From: Stappia sp. MMSF_3263 | GTDB taxonomy: Bacteria; Pseudomonadota; Alphaproteobacteria; Rhizobiales; Stappiaceae | NCBI RefSeq assembly: GCF_030733745.1 | Contig: NZ_JASHIK010000020.1 | Coordinates: forward strand, 29,297-93,296 | Reading direction: 5' to 3' | DNA length: 64,000 bases | Shown: positions 33,042 through 41,918 of the stretch, piece by piece | Layout of the letters: each line of letters starts with the position of its first letter | How positions within the stretch are numbered: the first letter of the stretch is position 1 | Program-made: the position numbers and the translations under genes | Notes under the pieces: model-generated | Seen by the model: only the letters and a program-made list of their open reading frames with translations | Told to the model about the DNA's origin: nothing | The model's database searches: none

Positions 33042-33809
33042 TCAGTAACCGCCCGAAAGCACGACCGTCTCGCCGGTCATGAAGCTGCAGGCGCCGGAGG
33101 CCAGGAAGATCGCCGCGCCGACCATTTCGGAAGGATCGCCGGCCCGGCCCATCCAGTTGAGTTCACGCACATAGGCCTCCCAGCCATCCGGGTCCGCCTG
33201 TTTACGGCCGGCGTTGCGGTCGGTATCGACCAGCCCTGGCGCCAGGGTGTTCAGCAGCACGCCGTGGCGCGCATAGTCCCGCGCCTGGCTTTGCACGATG
33301 TTGTGCTGGGCCGCCTTGGTCGCGGCATAGGCGGTGACGACAGCCTTCGGTCGCAGCTGGTTGATCGAACCGATATTGACCACCCGCCCCCAACCCCGCG
33401 CCGCCATGCGCGGCAGGCAGGCCTGCAGCATTTCTACCGTCGAGCGCAGGTTGACCGACAGTTGCAGGTCGAGATCCTCTTCGGTGAGATGCGCAAGGTC
33501 GGCATTGACCTGGGCCGAGGCGTTGATGACAAGAATATCGAGGCGCCCGGCAAGCTCCTCCGCAGCCTCGATCAGCCGGCGTCCCGCGCCGCGCACTCCA
33601 AGGTCGCCGGAAAGCTCCAGCGCCCGCCCCCCTTCCCTCTCGATCGCCACTCTGGTTTCCAGCGTCGAAGCTTCGCTCTGGCCGTGCACGATCACGCTGG
33701 CGCCGGCGCCGGCCAACCCCCGGGCAATGGCGGCGCCAATCCCCCGGCTCGATCCGGTGACAAGCGCAACGCGGCCGGAGAGGCCGAAAACGTCCTGCAG
33801 CGAGGTCAT
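33042..33809 (-). CDS. Short-chain dehydrogenase, predicted sugar dehydrogenase
   Basis: A 255-residue classical SDR with VTGSSRGIGAAIARGLAGAG as cofactor site, NASAQVNAD, GSINQL with the catalytic Ser, and YAATKAAQHN with the Tyr-Lys pair. The C-terminus ends GETVVLSGGY. It overlaps the lactonase fusion gene by 4 nt (ATGA), so it is part of the sugar operon. Such SDRs often oxidise an aldose C1 to the lactone that the adjoining SMP-30 domain would hydrolyse; substrate is inferred from context. Confidence 0.88.
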   Translation of the reverse strand: MTSLQDVFGLSGRVALVTGSSRGIGAAIARGLAGAGASVIVHGQSEASTLETRVAIEREGGRALELSGDLGVRGAGRRLIEAAEELAGRLDILVINASAQVNADLAHLTEEDLDLQLSVNLRSTVEMLQACLPRMAARGWGRVVNIGSINQLRPKAVVTAYAATKAAQHNIVQSQARDYARHGVLLNTLAPGLVDTDRNAGRKQADPDGWEAYVRELNWMGRAGDPSEMVGAAIFLASGACSFMTGETVVLSGGY

Positions 33810-35536
33810 GCGGGTAATCCGGCAGAGGGAGCGAACAGCGTCACCGGCGTCCCGCGCCAGCCCGGCCGGCAGGCGAACAGCCCGCCCGACAGCGGCGCCT
33901 CGGACAGGGTCGAGGCCGGCAGGCGTGTGCGTGCGCTGGTGATGTAGAGTGTTGCCATGTCTTCGCCGCCAAAGGCGACGCTTGTGGGACGGGGCACGGG
34001 CAGGTCGATGCTGCGCTCCAGCCGCCCGTCCGGCAGATAGCGGTTGACCCGCCACCCATCCCAGATCGCGCACCAGATACCGCCATCGCTGTCGACCGCG
34101 ATGCCGTCCGGACGGCCCTCCGCCTCCGGGATCCGGGCAAGCACCCGCCGGTTGGCAAGCACACCCTCGCCAGGGCGGAAGTCATAAGCGTAGATCAGGC
34201 CGGGGACGGTATCGACGAAATAGAAGACGCTGTTGTCCGGGCTCCATGCCATGCCGTTGCCGACCGAGATACCGCTTTCCTTGCGCGCGACCGTACCATC
34301 GGCGCCGACCCGGTAGAGCGCGCCGCTGGGCTTGCTCGCATCGAGGCGCATGGAGCCGACCCAGATTGCACCGCCGGGGCCGACCTTGGCATCGTTGAGG
34401 CGGTTTTCCTGGATGCCCGCCTCCGGATCGACAAGCGTGTCGAGGCGCCCGCTGGCGAAATCGAGAAACTCGATCCCGTCCTGCGTCGCGGCAACCAATC
34501 GTCCGTCCGCGCATGGCATCACCGCGCTAACCAGCTTGCCCGTCTCGCAGATCTCGTTGCGGCCGCTTTCCGGATCGAAACGGTAGACCGCCGGATGCAG
34601 GATATCGACCCAGCAGAGTTTTCGCGTCACGGGGTCCCAGACCGGAGCTTCGCCAAGCTGGGCGCCCCACGGCAACACACAGGCAAGATCGTCCGGCGTC
34701 TGCGACTGCGAGCTGCGCGGGCGGGGCCTGGAGCTGATGGCAATGGCGCCGGCGGCACCGGTGATCCGCCTGGCGGCGGCGATCAACTCGCGGCCGACGG
34801 GATGGATATGCGAAGCGTCCAGCCGTGACGAGGGTCCGAGCGTCACGAGCGCGCCGATCGGCGTGCCGTCCTTGCCGGCAATGGCAACGGCAACGGAATT
34901 CACACCCGCAAGGTGTTCCTCGTAGGAGACCGAATAGCCGCGCGCGCGCGTCAGGGTGAGATCGGCCTGCAAGGCCTCGATGCCGGTGATCGTATGAGCC
35001 GTGAAGCGTTCAAGCACGAGACGCTCGAGAAGGGCGCGGGCAAAACCGGGTTCCTGGAATGCGAGCAGCACCTTGCCGGCGGCGGTGCAATGCAGCGGCG
35101 CGCGCCGGCCGGTGTCGACCCGCACGCCAAGACCATCGCCGGAGCGCTCGTCGATATAAAGCACATGCTCGCCGTCCAGCTTGCACAAAGCGACCGTCTC
35201 GCCCAGCTCGGCGGAAAGGCGCTCGAGTTCGGGAGCAGCCGCCGTCGGCAGGTCGAACGTGTCCCAGACCCGGTGCGAAAGCTCCAGGAAGCGCGGGCCG
35301 ATCACATAGGTGCCGCGCTCCTCGTTCTGACGCACGAGACCGAACGCAATCAGCGTGCGCAGGATGCGCGCGAAGGTCGGCTTGGGCAGGCCCGACTGGC
35401 GCAACAGGTCGGCAAAACGCATCGGCGTTTCCGCGTCCGCGACCATGTCGAGAAGCGTCAACCCCTTGGCAAGCGCGGCCGTGCCCGAGGGCACGTCCTT
35501 GCGCAGGGTCCCTAGGCGTGTGTCGACGTCCGCCAC
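33806..35536 (-). CDS. IclR-type regulator fused to SMP-30/gluconolactonase domain
   Basis: A 576-residue two-function protein in one uninterrupted frame. Residues about 1-265 are a full IclR regulator: winged helix (RFADLLRQSGLPKPTFARIL) and effector-binding domain (TAAGKVLLAF, GYSVSYEEHLAGVNSVAVAI). A Ser/Pro/Arg linker (about 266-283) leads to an SMP-30 beta-propeller to the end. Its metal ligands are conserved: Glu in LGEAPVWD, Asn in ENRLNDAKVGPGG, Asn in VGNGMAWSPDN and Asp in RPDGIAVDSDGG. The protein may thus sense and hydrolyse the same sugar lactone. GTG 35536 (GGAGG upstream) is preferred to ATG 35575, which overlaps the epimerase more deeply. Confidence 0.9.
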   Translation of the reverse strand: MADVDTRLGTLRKDVPSGTAALAKGLTLLDMVADAETPMRFADLLRQSGLPKPTFARILRTLIAFGLVRQNEERGTYVIGPRFLELSHRVWDTFDLPTAAAPELERLSAELGETVALCKLDGEHVLYIDERSGDGLGVRVDTGRRAPLHCTAAGKVLLAFQEPGFARALLERLVLERFTAHTITGIEALQADLTLTRARGYSVSYEEHLAGVNSVAVAIAGKDGTPIGALVTLGPSSRLDASHIHPVGRELIAAARRITGAAGAIAISSRPRPRSSQSQTPDDLACVLPWGAQLGEAPVWDPVTRKLCWVDILHPAVYRFDPESGRNEICETGKLVSAVMPCADGRLVAATQDGIEFLDFASGRLDTLVDPEAGIQENRLNDAKVGPGGAIWVGSMRLDASKPSGALYRVGADGTVARKESGISVGNGMAWSPDNSVFYFVDTVPGLIYAYDFRPGEGVLANRRVLARIPEAEGRPDGIAVDSDGGIWCAIWDGWRVNRYLPDGRLERSIDLPVPRPTSVAFGGEDMATLYITSARTRLPASTLSEAPLSGGLFACRPGWRGTPVTLFAPSAGLPA

Positions 35537-36495
35537 GTCCCCGCCGCCTCCTGCAACATGCGTTCGATCGTCCATTGCGGCCTGAACCCCAGCCTTTCGC
35601 GTATCCGTGCGTTCGACGTCTCGTAATCGACCCCGGCGCCCGGCAGGTCAACGGCAACGACCGGCCATCCCGTGATTTCGGCCATGGCAGGCACGAGGCT
35701 GCCGAAATCGACGGGATCGGTCGCACCCAGATTGAAGGTCTCGCCGGCGGCCTTGTCGGACTCAAGCGCGAGCACGAGGCCTGCCACCATATCCCGCGTG
35801 TCGGTGATGTGCATCCGATACGGCCGCCCGGCCTCGTTGCGCGCCAGAACATGCGCCGGCTCCCCGGGATCGGCCGCCCGCAGCAGCTCGGCGACGGCCG
35901 AGTTGCCCATGCGTTCCTGCTGACGGATGCGCGGCTGGAGGAAGAAGCGGGGGCCGGAGAAGAAGCTTCCGGGATCGAGCAGCTCACTCGCGTCCTGGGT
36001 GTGCGAGAAGCGCAAGATCACGGTCTCCATCCGTCCCGCCCGCTGGTGGAAGCGGACAAGCTCCTCGCCAAGCAGCTTGGTCAGGCCGTAAGGCGAGTTG
36101 GCCCGCAGCGGATGGTCTTCGCTCACCGGCAGCGAAAGCGGCGCGTTCTCCGGATAGACCTCGCCGGAACTGGCGAAGACGAAACGCCGGGCGCCCGCCT
36201 TCGACGCCGCGTCAAGCAGCACGCGCGTGCCCTCGACATTGGCGCGGAACATTGCCGCGCGGTCGGCCTCGACCCAGGACATGAAGGCCCCCAGATGCAG
36301 CACCGCCTCGATGCCGGCAACGGCCCGTTCGCAGGCATCGGGATCATCGAAACTGCCTGTGACCTCCTGCCATCCAGGCACATCGCGGCCACTGGCGCGC
36401 AGGTCGAACCCCCTGACATCATGTCCGGCGGCGGCAAGGACGGCAACGGCCGAGCGTCCCACCCGGCCACTGCTACCGGTTACAAGAACACGCAT
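35512..36495 (-). CDS. NAD-dependent epimerase/dehydratase family protein
   Basis: A 327-residue extended SDR. It begins MRVLVTGSSGRVGRSAVAVL with the TGxxGxxG NAD motif; the catalytic FASSGEVYPE and YGLTKLLGEE (Tyr-x3-Lys) are present, as is FNLGATDPVDF. It may act as a sugar 4-epimerase, a uronate or aldose dehydrogenase, or a reductase; at 327 residues it is longer than uronate dehydrogenases (about 265). It sits between the transporter ATPase (1-nt overlap) and the IclR-lactonase gene (25-nt overlap). Confidence 0.87.
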   Translation of the reverse strand: MRVLVTGSSGRVGRSAVAVLAAAGHDVRGFDLRASGRDVPGWQEVTGSFDDPDACERAVAGIEAVLHLGAFMSWVEADRAAMFRANVEGTRVLLDAASKAGARRFVFASSGEVYPENAPLSLPVSEDHPLRANSPYGLTKLLGEELVRFHQRAGRMETVILRFSHTQDASELLDPGSFFSGPRFFLQPRIRQQERMGNSAVAELLRAADPGEPAHVLARNEAGRPYRMHITDTRDMVAGLVLALESDKAAGETFNLGATDPVDFGSLVPAMAEITGWPVVAVDLPGAGVDYETSNARIRERLGFRPQWTIERMLQEAAGTWRTSTHA

Positions 36496-37601
36496 CAGCG
36501 AAGCGCCTTTTCGGTTTTCGCATCAAAAAGATAAAGATCGGACGGGTCGAAGGAGAGCTCCAGCTTGTCCTGCTCCGACATGTGGCCGGTGTGGCTAAGC
36601 CGGGCGATCAGGCCCTTCGACTTGTCCTCCTCTCCGTCCTCACGGGCGACCGTGTGGGGGCCTCCGTCGAAATAGACGTATTTCTCCGAGCCGAGGCTTT
36701 CGACGAGGCTCGGCCTCACCTGGAAGGAGGCCGGGCCCGCACCGAGCTTCAGGTGCTCCGGCCGGATGCCGGCGATCACGGCGGAAGCGCCGGCAAGCCG
36801 TGCTTCGTCCACCTCGATACGGTTGCCGAAGACATCGATCCAGGCGCGGCCGCCATCCCGTTCCACCTCGGCGGAGAGGAAATTCATGCCCGGCGAGCCG
36901 ATGAAGCCGGCGACGAAGAGGTTGTCGGGGCGCTGGAACAGCGTGTCCGGATCGGCGATCTGCTGGATCACACCGTCGCGCATGATCACCACCCGGTCGG
37001 CCATCGTCATCGCCTCGATCTGGTCGTGGGTGACGTAGACGGTGGTCACGCCGATGCGCTGGTGCAGGGCTCCGATCTCGGCGCGCATGTGCACCCTCAG
37101 CTTGGCGTCGAGATTGGAGAGCGGCTCGTCCATCAGGAAGGCCTGCGGCTGGCGGACGATGGCGCGGCCGAGCGCGACACGCTGGCGCTGGCCGCCGGAC
37201 AGGTCCTTCGGTCGCCGGTCGAGATATTTCTCCACCTCCAGCGTGCGGGCGACCTCCGCGACCCGCGTCTCGATCTCCGCCGCCGGCATGCCGCGCATCT
37301 TCAGCCCGAAACCGATGTTCTGGCGCACGGTGAGATGGGGATAGAGCGCGTAGTTCTGGAACACCATGGCGATGTCGCGGTCGCCCGGCGCCAGGTCCGT
37401 CACCTCGCGCTCGCCGAGGAATATCTCGCCGCCGCTTGCCGGCTCCAGTCCGGCCAGGATCTTCAGCATGGTCGACTTGCCGCAACCGGACGGACCAACC
37501 AGCACGATGAACTCGCCTTCATTGATTTCCAGCGAGAAGGGCTTCAGCACCTCCACCGCGCCGTAGCTCTTGTGGACGTTTCGGATAGAGATGTTCGCCA
37601 T
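36495..37601 (-). CDS. Carbohydrate ABC transporter ATPase (MalK/UgpC type)
   Basis: A 368-residue ATPase: Walker A GPSGCGKST at 36-44, Q-loop VFQNYALYPHL, signature DLSGGQRQRVALGRAI, Walker B FLMDEPLSNLDAKLR and switch His in VYVTHDQIEAMTMADR. A C-terminal TOBE/MalK regulatory domain (about 240-368) includes AGIRPEHLKLG. It energises uptake through the two permeases upstream in the same operon. Confidence 0.95.
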   Translation of the reverse strand: MANISIRNVHKSYGAVEVLKPFSLEINEGEFIVLVGPSGCGKSTMLKILAGLEPASGGEIFLGEREVTDLAPGDRDIAMVFQNYALYPHLTVRQNIGFGLKMRGMPAAEIETRVAEVARTLEVEKYLDRRPKDLSGGQRQRVALGRAIVRQPQAFLMDEPLSNLDAKLRVHMRAEIGALHQRIGVTTVYVTHDQIEAMTMADRVVIMRDGVIQQIADPDTLFQRPDNLFVAGFIGSPGMNFLSAEVERDGGRAWIDVFGNRIEVDEARLAGASAVIAGIRPEHLKLGAGPASFQVRPSLVESLGSEKYVYFDGGPHTVAREDGEEDKSKGLIARLSHTGHMSEQDKLELSFDPSDLYLFDAKTEKALR

Positions 37602-37604
37602 GTC

Positions 37605-38435
37605 TTATTTCTCCGCACCGGCGGTGAGACCACCGACCAGGTAGCGTTCCAGGAACAGGTAGATGAGGATGATCGGCACTGCGACGAAGACGGCCGCGGC
37701 CGAGATCTCGTTCCAGTCCGTCGTGTATTCGCCGCGCATCGTGGTGATGCCCAGATTGGCGGTCCAGCTGCCCTGCGCGTTGATCAGGAAGGTGCGCGCA
37801 TAGGCATAATCCGCCCAACTGAGCACGAAGGCATAGAGCGCGGTGGCGGCAAGGCCGGGCGTTGCCACCGGCAGGACCACGCGCAGCATCGCCCCCATTG
37901 GCGAGCAGCCGTCGACCATCGCCGCCTGCTCAAGCTCGCGCGGGATCGTGTCGAAATAGCCCTTCAGCATCCAGGTGGTGAAGGGAATGATCAGCGTCGA
38001 ATGGGCGATGACCAGCGTCCACAAGCTGCCGATCATCCCGAAACTGCGGAAGATCGAGAAAAGCGGGATGACGAGCAGCGTCGCCGGCAGCATCTTCGCC
38101 GTCAGGATGAAGAGGCCGAGCGAATGGCCGCCGCGGATGGAAAAGCGCGAGAGCGCATAGCCGGCCATCACCGAGACCACCATGGAAAGCGCCACGGAGC
38201 CGATCGCCGCCAGCATCGAGTTCGCCAGCCACGTCGGGATCGGCCGCTCCTCCCAGACCTTGGCGAAGACCTGCCACTGGGCGTTCTCGGGCCAGAAGCT
38301 GGGTGGCAGTTGCGACAGGTCGGCGGAGGTCGAAAGCGCGGTGACCAGCAGCCAGTAGACAGGGAACAGGATCAGCGCCGCCAGCAGGATGACAGTGCCG
38401 TAGAGCACCAGGCTCTGCATCGGAGTTCGTTTCAT
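37605..38435 (-). CDS. Carbohydrate ABC transporter permease (MalG type)
   Basis: A 276-residue inner-membrane permease with six predicted helices. The EAA motif is ELEQAAMVDGCSPMGAMLRV, which docks on the ATPase. The N-terminal helix (SLVLYGTVILLAALILFPVY) and the ending YLFLERYLVGGLTAGAEK are typical of the MalG family. It lies 10 nt downstream of the MalF-type gene. Confidence 0.93.
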   Translation of the reverse strand: MKRTPMQSLVLYGTVILLAALILFPVYWLLVTALSTSADLSQLPPSFWPENAQWQVFAKVWEERPIPTWLANSMLAAIGSVALSMVVSVMAGYALSRFSIRGGHSLGLFILTAKMLPATLLVIPLFSIFRSFGMIGSLWTLVIAHSTLIIPFTTWMLKGYFDTIPRELEQAAMVDGCSPMGAMLRVVLPVATPGLAATALYAFVLSWADYAYARTFLINAQGSWTANLGITTMRGEYTTDWNEISAAAVFVAVPIILIYLFLERYLVGGLTAGAEK

Positions 38436-38445
38436 CGCCGTTGCC

Positions 38446-39354
38446 TCAATACATCGCGCGGGTCTCGCGACCCAGCATCAGCAGGCTGGCGACGACGCAG
38501 ATCACCAGCGTGACCACGCCGACCGCCGACGCATAGCCGAAGTTGAAGAAACCGAAGGCCTGGTCGTAGGTCATGATCGACAGGGTCTGGGTCGATTTCA
38601 GCGGCCCGCCCTCGGTCAGCACCTTGATGATCGAGAAATCGCGGAACACCCAGAGGATGACCAGCACCAGGGTGACGCCGAGCACCGGCATCAAGAGCGG
38701 CAGGGTGATCCAGCGGAAGCGCTGGAAGACATTGGCGCCATCAACCTTGGCGGCGTTGTAGAAGTCGGCCGGAATCGACTGCAGCCCGGCCAGCGTCATG
38801 ATCGAGACGAAGGGGAACCCCTTCCAGATCATGGTGATCGCCACGGCCCAGAAAGCGGCGCCCGGCGTGGAAACCCAGGCGACCATGCCGTCGGACAAGC
38901 CGAGCGTCACCAGCAGCCAGCTCATCAGCCCGAAGGAACTGTCGAAGATCCAGGCGAAGATGACGACCGCGATCACCTCGGGCACCGCCCAGGGCAGCGC
39001 CATCGCAAGGCGCGCCAGCGTCCGTCCCCGGAACCGGTTGTTGACGAGAAGCGCCGTGGAGACGCCGGTCACCAGGCTGCCGATCGTGACGACGCAGACA
39101 AGCTTCAGCGTCACCCAGCACGCCATCCAGAACTCCGCCGAGGAGAACAGCTTTTCATAGTTCGCCAGGGTGAAATCGGCCCGTGGCGCACCGATGCGCG
39201 GCAGCTTCACGGCCTGCAGGGACAGGTCGATGGAGATGACCAGCGGGTAGACAATGATCAGTCCGACCAGCAGCACCGCCGGCGCGAGCAGGATATAGCC
39301 GAGCAGGTGCTGGCGGCTGGGCCGGGCCAGGTCGAATATCCGGGCGCGTGTCAT
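38446..39354 (-). CDS. Carbohydrate ABC transporter permease (MalF type)
   Basis: A 302-residue permease of the MalF/UgpA family with six core helices. The EAA loop is IPADFYNAAKVDGANVFQRF, and the C-terminal ASAVGVVTLVICVVASLLML helix is usual. ATG 39354 was chosen because AGGAGG lies immediately upstream; a longer in-frame start at 39402 overlaps the intercistronic hairpin side and lacks an RBS. Confidence 0.93.
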   Translation of the reverse strand: MTRARIFDLARPSRQHLLGYILLAPAVLLVGLIIVYPLVISIDLSLQAVKLPRIGAPRADFTLANYEKLFSSAEFWMACWVTLKLVCVVTIGSLVTGVSTALLVNNRFRGRTLARLAMALPWAVPEVIAVVIFAWIFDSSFGLMSWLLVTLGLSDGMVAWVSTPGAAFWAVAITMIWKGFPFVSIMTLAGLQSIPADFYNAAKVDGANVFQRFRWITLPLLMPVLGVTLVLVILWVFRDFSIIKVLTEGGPLKSTQTLSIMTYDQAFGFFNFGYASAVGVVTLVICVVASLLMLGRETRAMY

Positions 39355-39407
39355 GCAACCTCCTGCCGCCGGCACAGCGCGGGCGGCGTCTCGAAACCTC
39401 AAGAAAA

Positions 39408-39436
39408 GACCGGCCCCTCATAATGAGGAGCCGGTC
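39408..39436 (-). terminator. Intercistronic hairpin after the sugar-binding-protein gene
   Basis: Arms 39408-39420 and 39424-39436 pair over 13 bp with one mismatch. On the minus strand the hairpin is followed by a TTTTCTT run, like a Rho-independent attenuator. It lies between the binding-protein stop codon and the permease genes and should lower permease expression relative to the binding protein. Confidence 0.65.
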
Positions 39437-39450
39437 GATGCCGCGGGAAC

Positions 39451-40725
39451 TCAGCCCTTCTGGATGGCCTCGGCGCGCGCCTGCATGGTCTTGACGACAT
39501 CCGCCGGATCGAGATCCTCGATCAGCATCCGCTGCACCTCTTCCTGCACCATCTTGCCGAACTCGTTGTACTGGATCTCCAGCCCGGTCGGAATGCGGTC
39601 GACATTGGCCGCCGCGGCCGCCTTCATCGTTTCGATGAGCAGCGGGAAATGCGGCACCTCCTGCTCGACGCCGGAAACGTCGGCGGCCGGGCTCGGCGGT
39701 GTGTTCTTGCCGATGGTCGCGTATTTGCGCTGCCATTCGGGCGACATCACCAGCTTGACGAAGTCCCAGACGAGCGCCTTCTCCTCGTCGGAGATTTCGC
39801 TCGCCATGCCAAGCACGTTGGACGATCCGCCGACCGGCGGGGTGAAGGGCGGAACCGCGACGGCGGTGTCGGCGGCGGCGGCGCCCTTTTGCATCGTGCC
39901 GTAGAGCCAGGGACCGTCGAGCCTGAGCGCAACCTTGCCGTCGGCAAAGAGCTTGCGGATGTCGCCGGCCGACATGTCGACCGGGGTCAGACCTTCCTTG
40001 ACGACGGTCTTCCAACGGGTCAGGCCCTCGACCATCTCCGGCGTGTCGATGTTGATCTTGCCGTCGGCATCGGTCCAGTAGGCGCCAGCATCGAGGATGT
40101 AGCTCAGCATCTCGGTGAGATACTGGCCGGCACCGCCCTTGGTCTCGTGTCCGGTGCCGAACTGGTCGGTGATGCCGTCGCCATTGAGGTCCTTGGTGGT
40201 CTTGCGCGCCACATCGAGGAACTCGGCATAGCTGGTGGGAACCGCCAGGCCTTCCTTGTCCAGGATCGCCTTGTTGTAGGCCATGATGAACCCGAAGTAG
40301 TTCAGCATGATGCAGGCGGTCTCGCCGTTCCACACGCACTTGCCCTGGCCGGCCCAGCCGGTGGTGTCGATGCTGTCCTTCTCAAGCCAGGGGCCGAGGT
40401 TTTCCATCCAGCTGTTCTCGGCGAAGGACTGGTACTCGAACGAGGCCAGATGCACGATATGCGGCGGCTGGCCGCCGGCGAACAGCGTCGTCATCGTATC
40501 CGCATAAGCGGCACGCTCGACCTTGGTGAACTCGACCGTCACGCCGGGATGGCTTTCCTCGAAGGCGGCGATCGCCGCCTTCCACCAGTCGCCGGTGCCG
40601 GCATCGTCCACCTGCCAGGAGACGAATTTCAGCGTGGTGTCGGCCAGCGCCGGCGACAACATGGTCGCCGACAACATGGCGGCAATCGTCATGGTCTTGA
40701 CGGATCGTCCGAAGAATTTGGTCAT
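39451..40725 (-). CDS. Sugar ABC transporter substrate-binding protein
   Basis: A 424-residue periplasmic binding protein of solute-binding family 1. A Sec signal peptide (residues 1-28, cleaved near SPALADTT) precedes LKFVSWQVDDAGTGDWWKAA; later features are DGPWLYGTMQKG and WDFVKLVMSPEWQRKY. A calcium-site-like DLNGDGITDQFG loop is seen near 175. GCGGAGGAAA precedes ATG 40725. The sugar is not readable from sequence; the enzymes around it suggest an aldose or sugar acid. Confidence 0.92.
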   Translation of the reverse strand: MTKFFGRSVKTMTIAAMLSATMLSPALADTTLKFVSWQVDDAGTGDWWKAAIAAFEESHPGVTVEFTKVERAAYADTMTTLFAGGQPPHIVHLASFEYQSFAENSWMENLGPWLEKDSIDTTGWAGQGKCVWNGETACIMLNYFGFIMAYNKAILDKEGLAVPTSYAEFLDVARKTTKDLNGDGITDQFGTGHETKGGAGQYLTEMLSYILDAGAYWTDADGKINIDTPEMVEGLTRWKTVVKEGLTPVDMSAGDIRKLFADGKVALRLDGPWLYGTMQKGAAAADTAVAVPPFTPPVGGSSNVLGMASEISDEEKALVWDFVKLVMSPEWQRKYATIGKNTPPSPAADVSGVEQEVPHFPLLIETMKAAAAANVDRIPTGLEIQYNEFGKMVQEEVQRMLIEDLDPADVVKTMQARAEAIQKG

Positions 40726-40748
40726 GTGCGTTTCCTCCGCTTGGTTTT

Positions 40749-41918
40749 TTAGATCCGCTGCATCAGGCGCAGCGCTTCCTCCGATGGCCTGACCCCGAGC
40801 CCCGCACCGGTCGGCAGGTGGTAGGCACCCTCCCTGCAATCCATGTCGCCGGTGAGAAGGCGTCGGTTCGGCTCGAAAATCGAATGCTGGAACTCGTGAC
40901 CGACAAGCGTCGGCAGGGAGACGCTTGCCTGCAGGCTGGCTGCAAGGAAGATCCCCGCGCCGATGGTCGCGTGCGGCAGCACGTCGATGCCCCGTTCGGC
41001 GGCAAGCATCCCGATGCGTGTGAAATTGGTGATCCCCTTGTGCCCCATCTCCGGCTGGACGATGGAAATCCGGCAGCGCTCGACCCGGTGGCGCATGTCC
41101 CAGACGGTGCGCCATTCCTCGCCGACAGCAATCGGCACGTCGGTTCCCTTCGACACCTTCTCCAGCGCGGCGATGTCCTCCGTGCGCACTGGCGCCTCGG
41201 CGAACCAAAGCCCGTGCGGGCGCATCGCCTCGATCAGGGCCAGCGCCTCGTCCGCGGTGTGGTTCCAGTGCATGTCGGCCGCGATCCGCGCGCCTTGCCC
41301 GAGCGCCGCGCGCAAGCTTTCCATCTCCGCCGCCGGACCGTCATCGGCGACCGGGGTTGCAAACTTGAAGGCATCGAAACCGCGCGCCTGCCAGGACAAG
41401 GCGAGGGCCGCACGCGCCGCGCGGGTCGCCTCAGGCAGGCCCGAGACATAGGCGGCAACGGTCTTCGAGCGATCACCGCCCAGGAGCTCCGCAACCGGCT
41501 TGCCGGCGATCCGCCCGGCAATGTCCCAAAGGGCGATGTCGATGGCGGCAAGAGCGTCGACATAGAAGCCGCCTGTGTAGCCGCGCACGCGCATCAGGTC
41601 GTAGAGATCGTCATGGATCGCCGACGGATCGGTCGGATCGCGCCCTATCGTGAAGTCGGCGAGAAGATCCTTGACGATCTCGGCGACGGCACCCGGCGCC
41701 ACGAGCCCGTAGGTCTCACCCCAGCCCGTGACCCCATCCCGCGTCTTGATGCACACGAGCACGCTGCGGTCGAAAGTCGGATAGACAGTCCGGTTGCCCT
41801 TGCGCACCAGATAGCCGCGTGCATTCGGCTCCTCGCCAGGGCGGGAGGCGCCCAGATAGGGCGTGTCACGCGTCTGTGTGAGCGCGAAGACCTCGATGCT
41901 GTCGACGACGTCGCTCAT
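40749..41918 (-). CDS. Mandelate racemase/muconate lactonizing enzyme-family protein, predicted sugar-acid dehydratase
   Basis: A 389-residue enolase-superfamily enzyme. Metal-binding positions are visible as Asp in AADMHWNHT, Glu in WFAEAPVRTED and Glu in IAVGEEWRT; the general-base His is in LPHATIGAGIFL. The strand that usually carries a Lys-x-Lys base reads FDAFKFATP, with only one Lys. Members of this group dehydrate aldonates (for example galactonate) to 2-keto-3-deoxy acids. Its start overlaps no gene, its stop-proximal neighbour is the binding protein 23 nt away, and the DapA-like stop overlaps its ATG. Galactonate-type substrate is inferred. Confidence 0.87.
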   Translation of the reverse strand: MSDVVDSIEVFALTQTRDTPYLGASRPGEEPNARGYLVRKGNRTVYPTFDRSVLVCIKTRDGVTGWGETYGLVAPGAVAEIVKDLLADFTIGRDPTDPSAIHDDLYDLMRVRGYTGGFYVDALAAIDIALWDIAGRIAGKPVAELLGGDRSKTVAAYVSGLPEATRAARAALALSWQARGFDAFKFATPVADDGPAAEMESLRAALGQGARIAADMHWNHTADEALALIEAMRPHGLWFAEAPVRTEDIAALEKVSKGTDVPIAVGEEWRTVWDMRHRVERCRISIVQPEMGHKGITNFTRIGMLAAERGIDVLPHATIGAGIFLAASLQASVSLPTLVGHEFQHSIFEPNRRLLTGDMDCREGAYHLPTGAGLGVRPSEEALRLMQRI

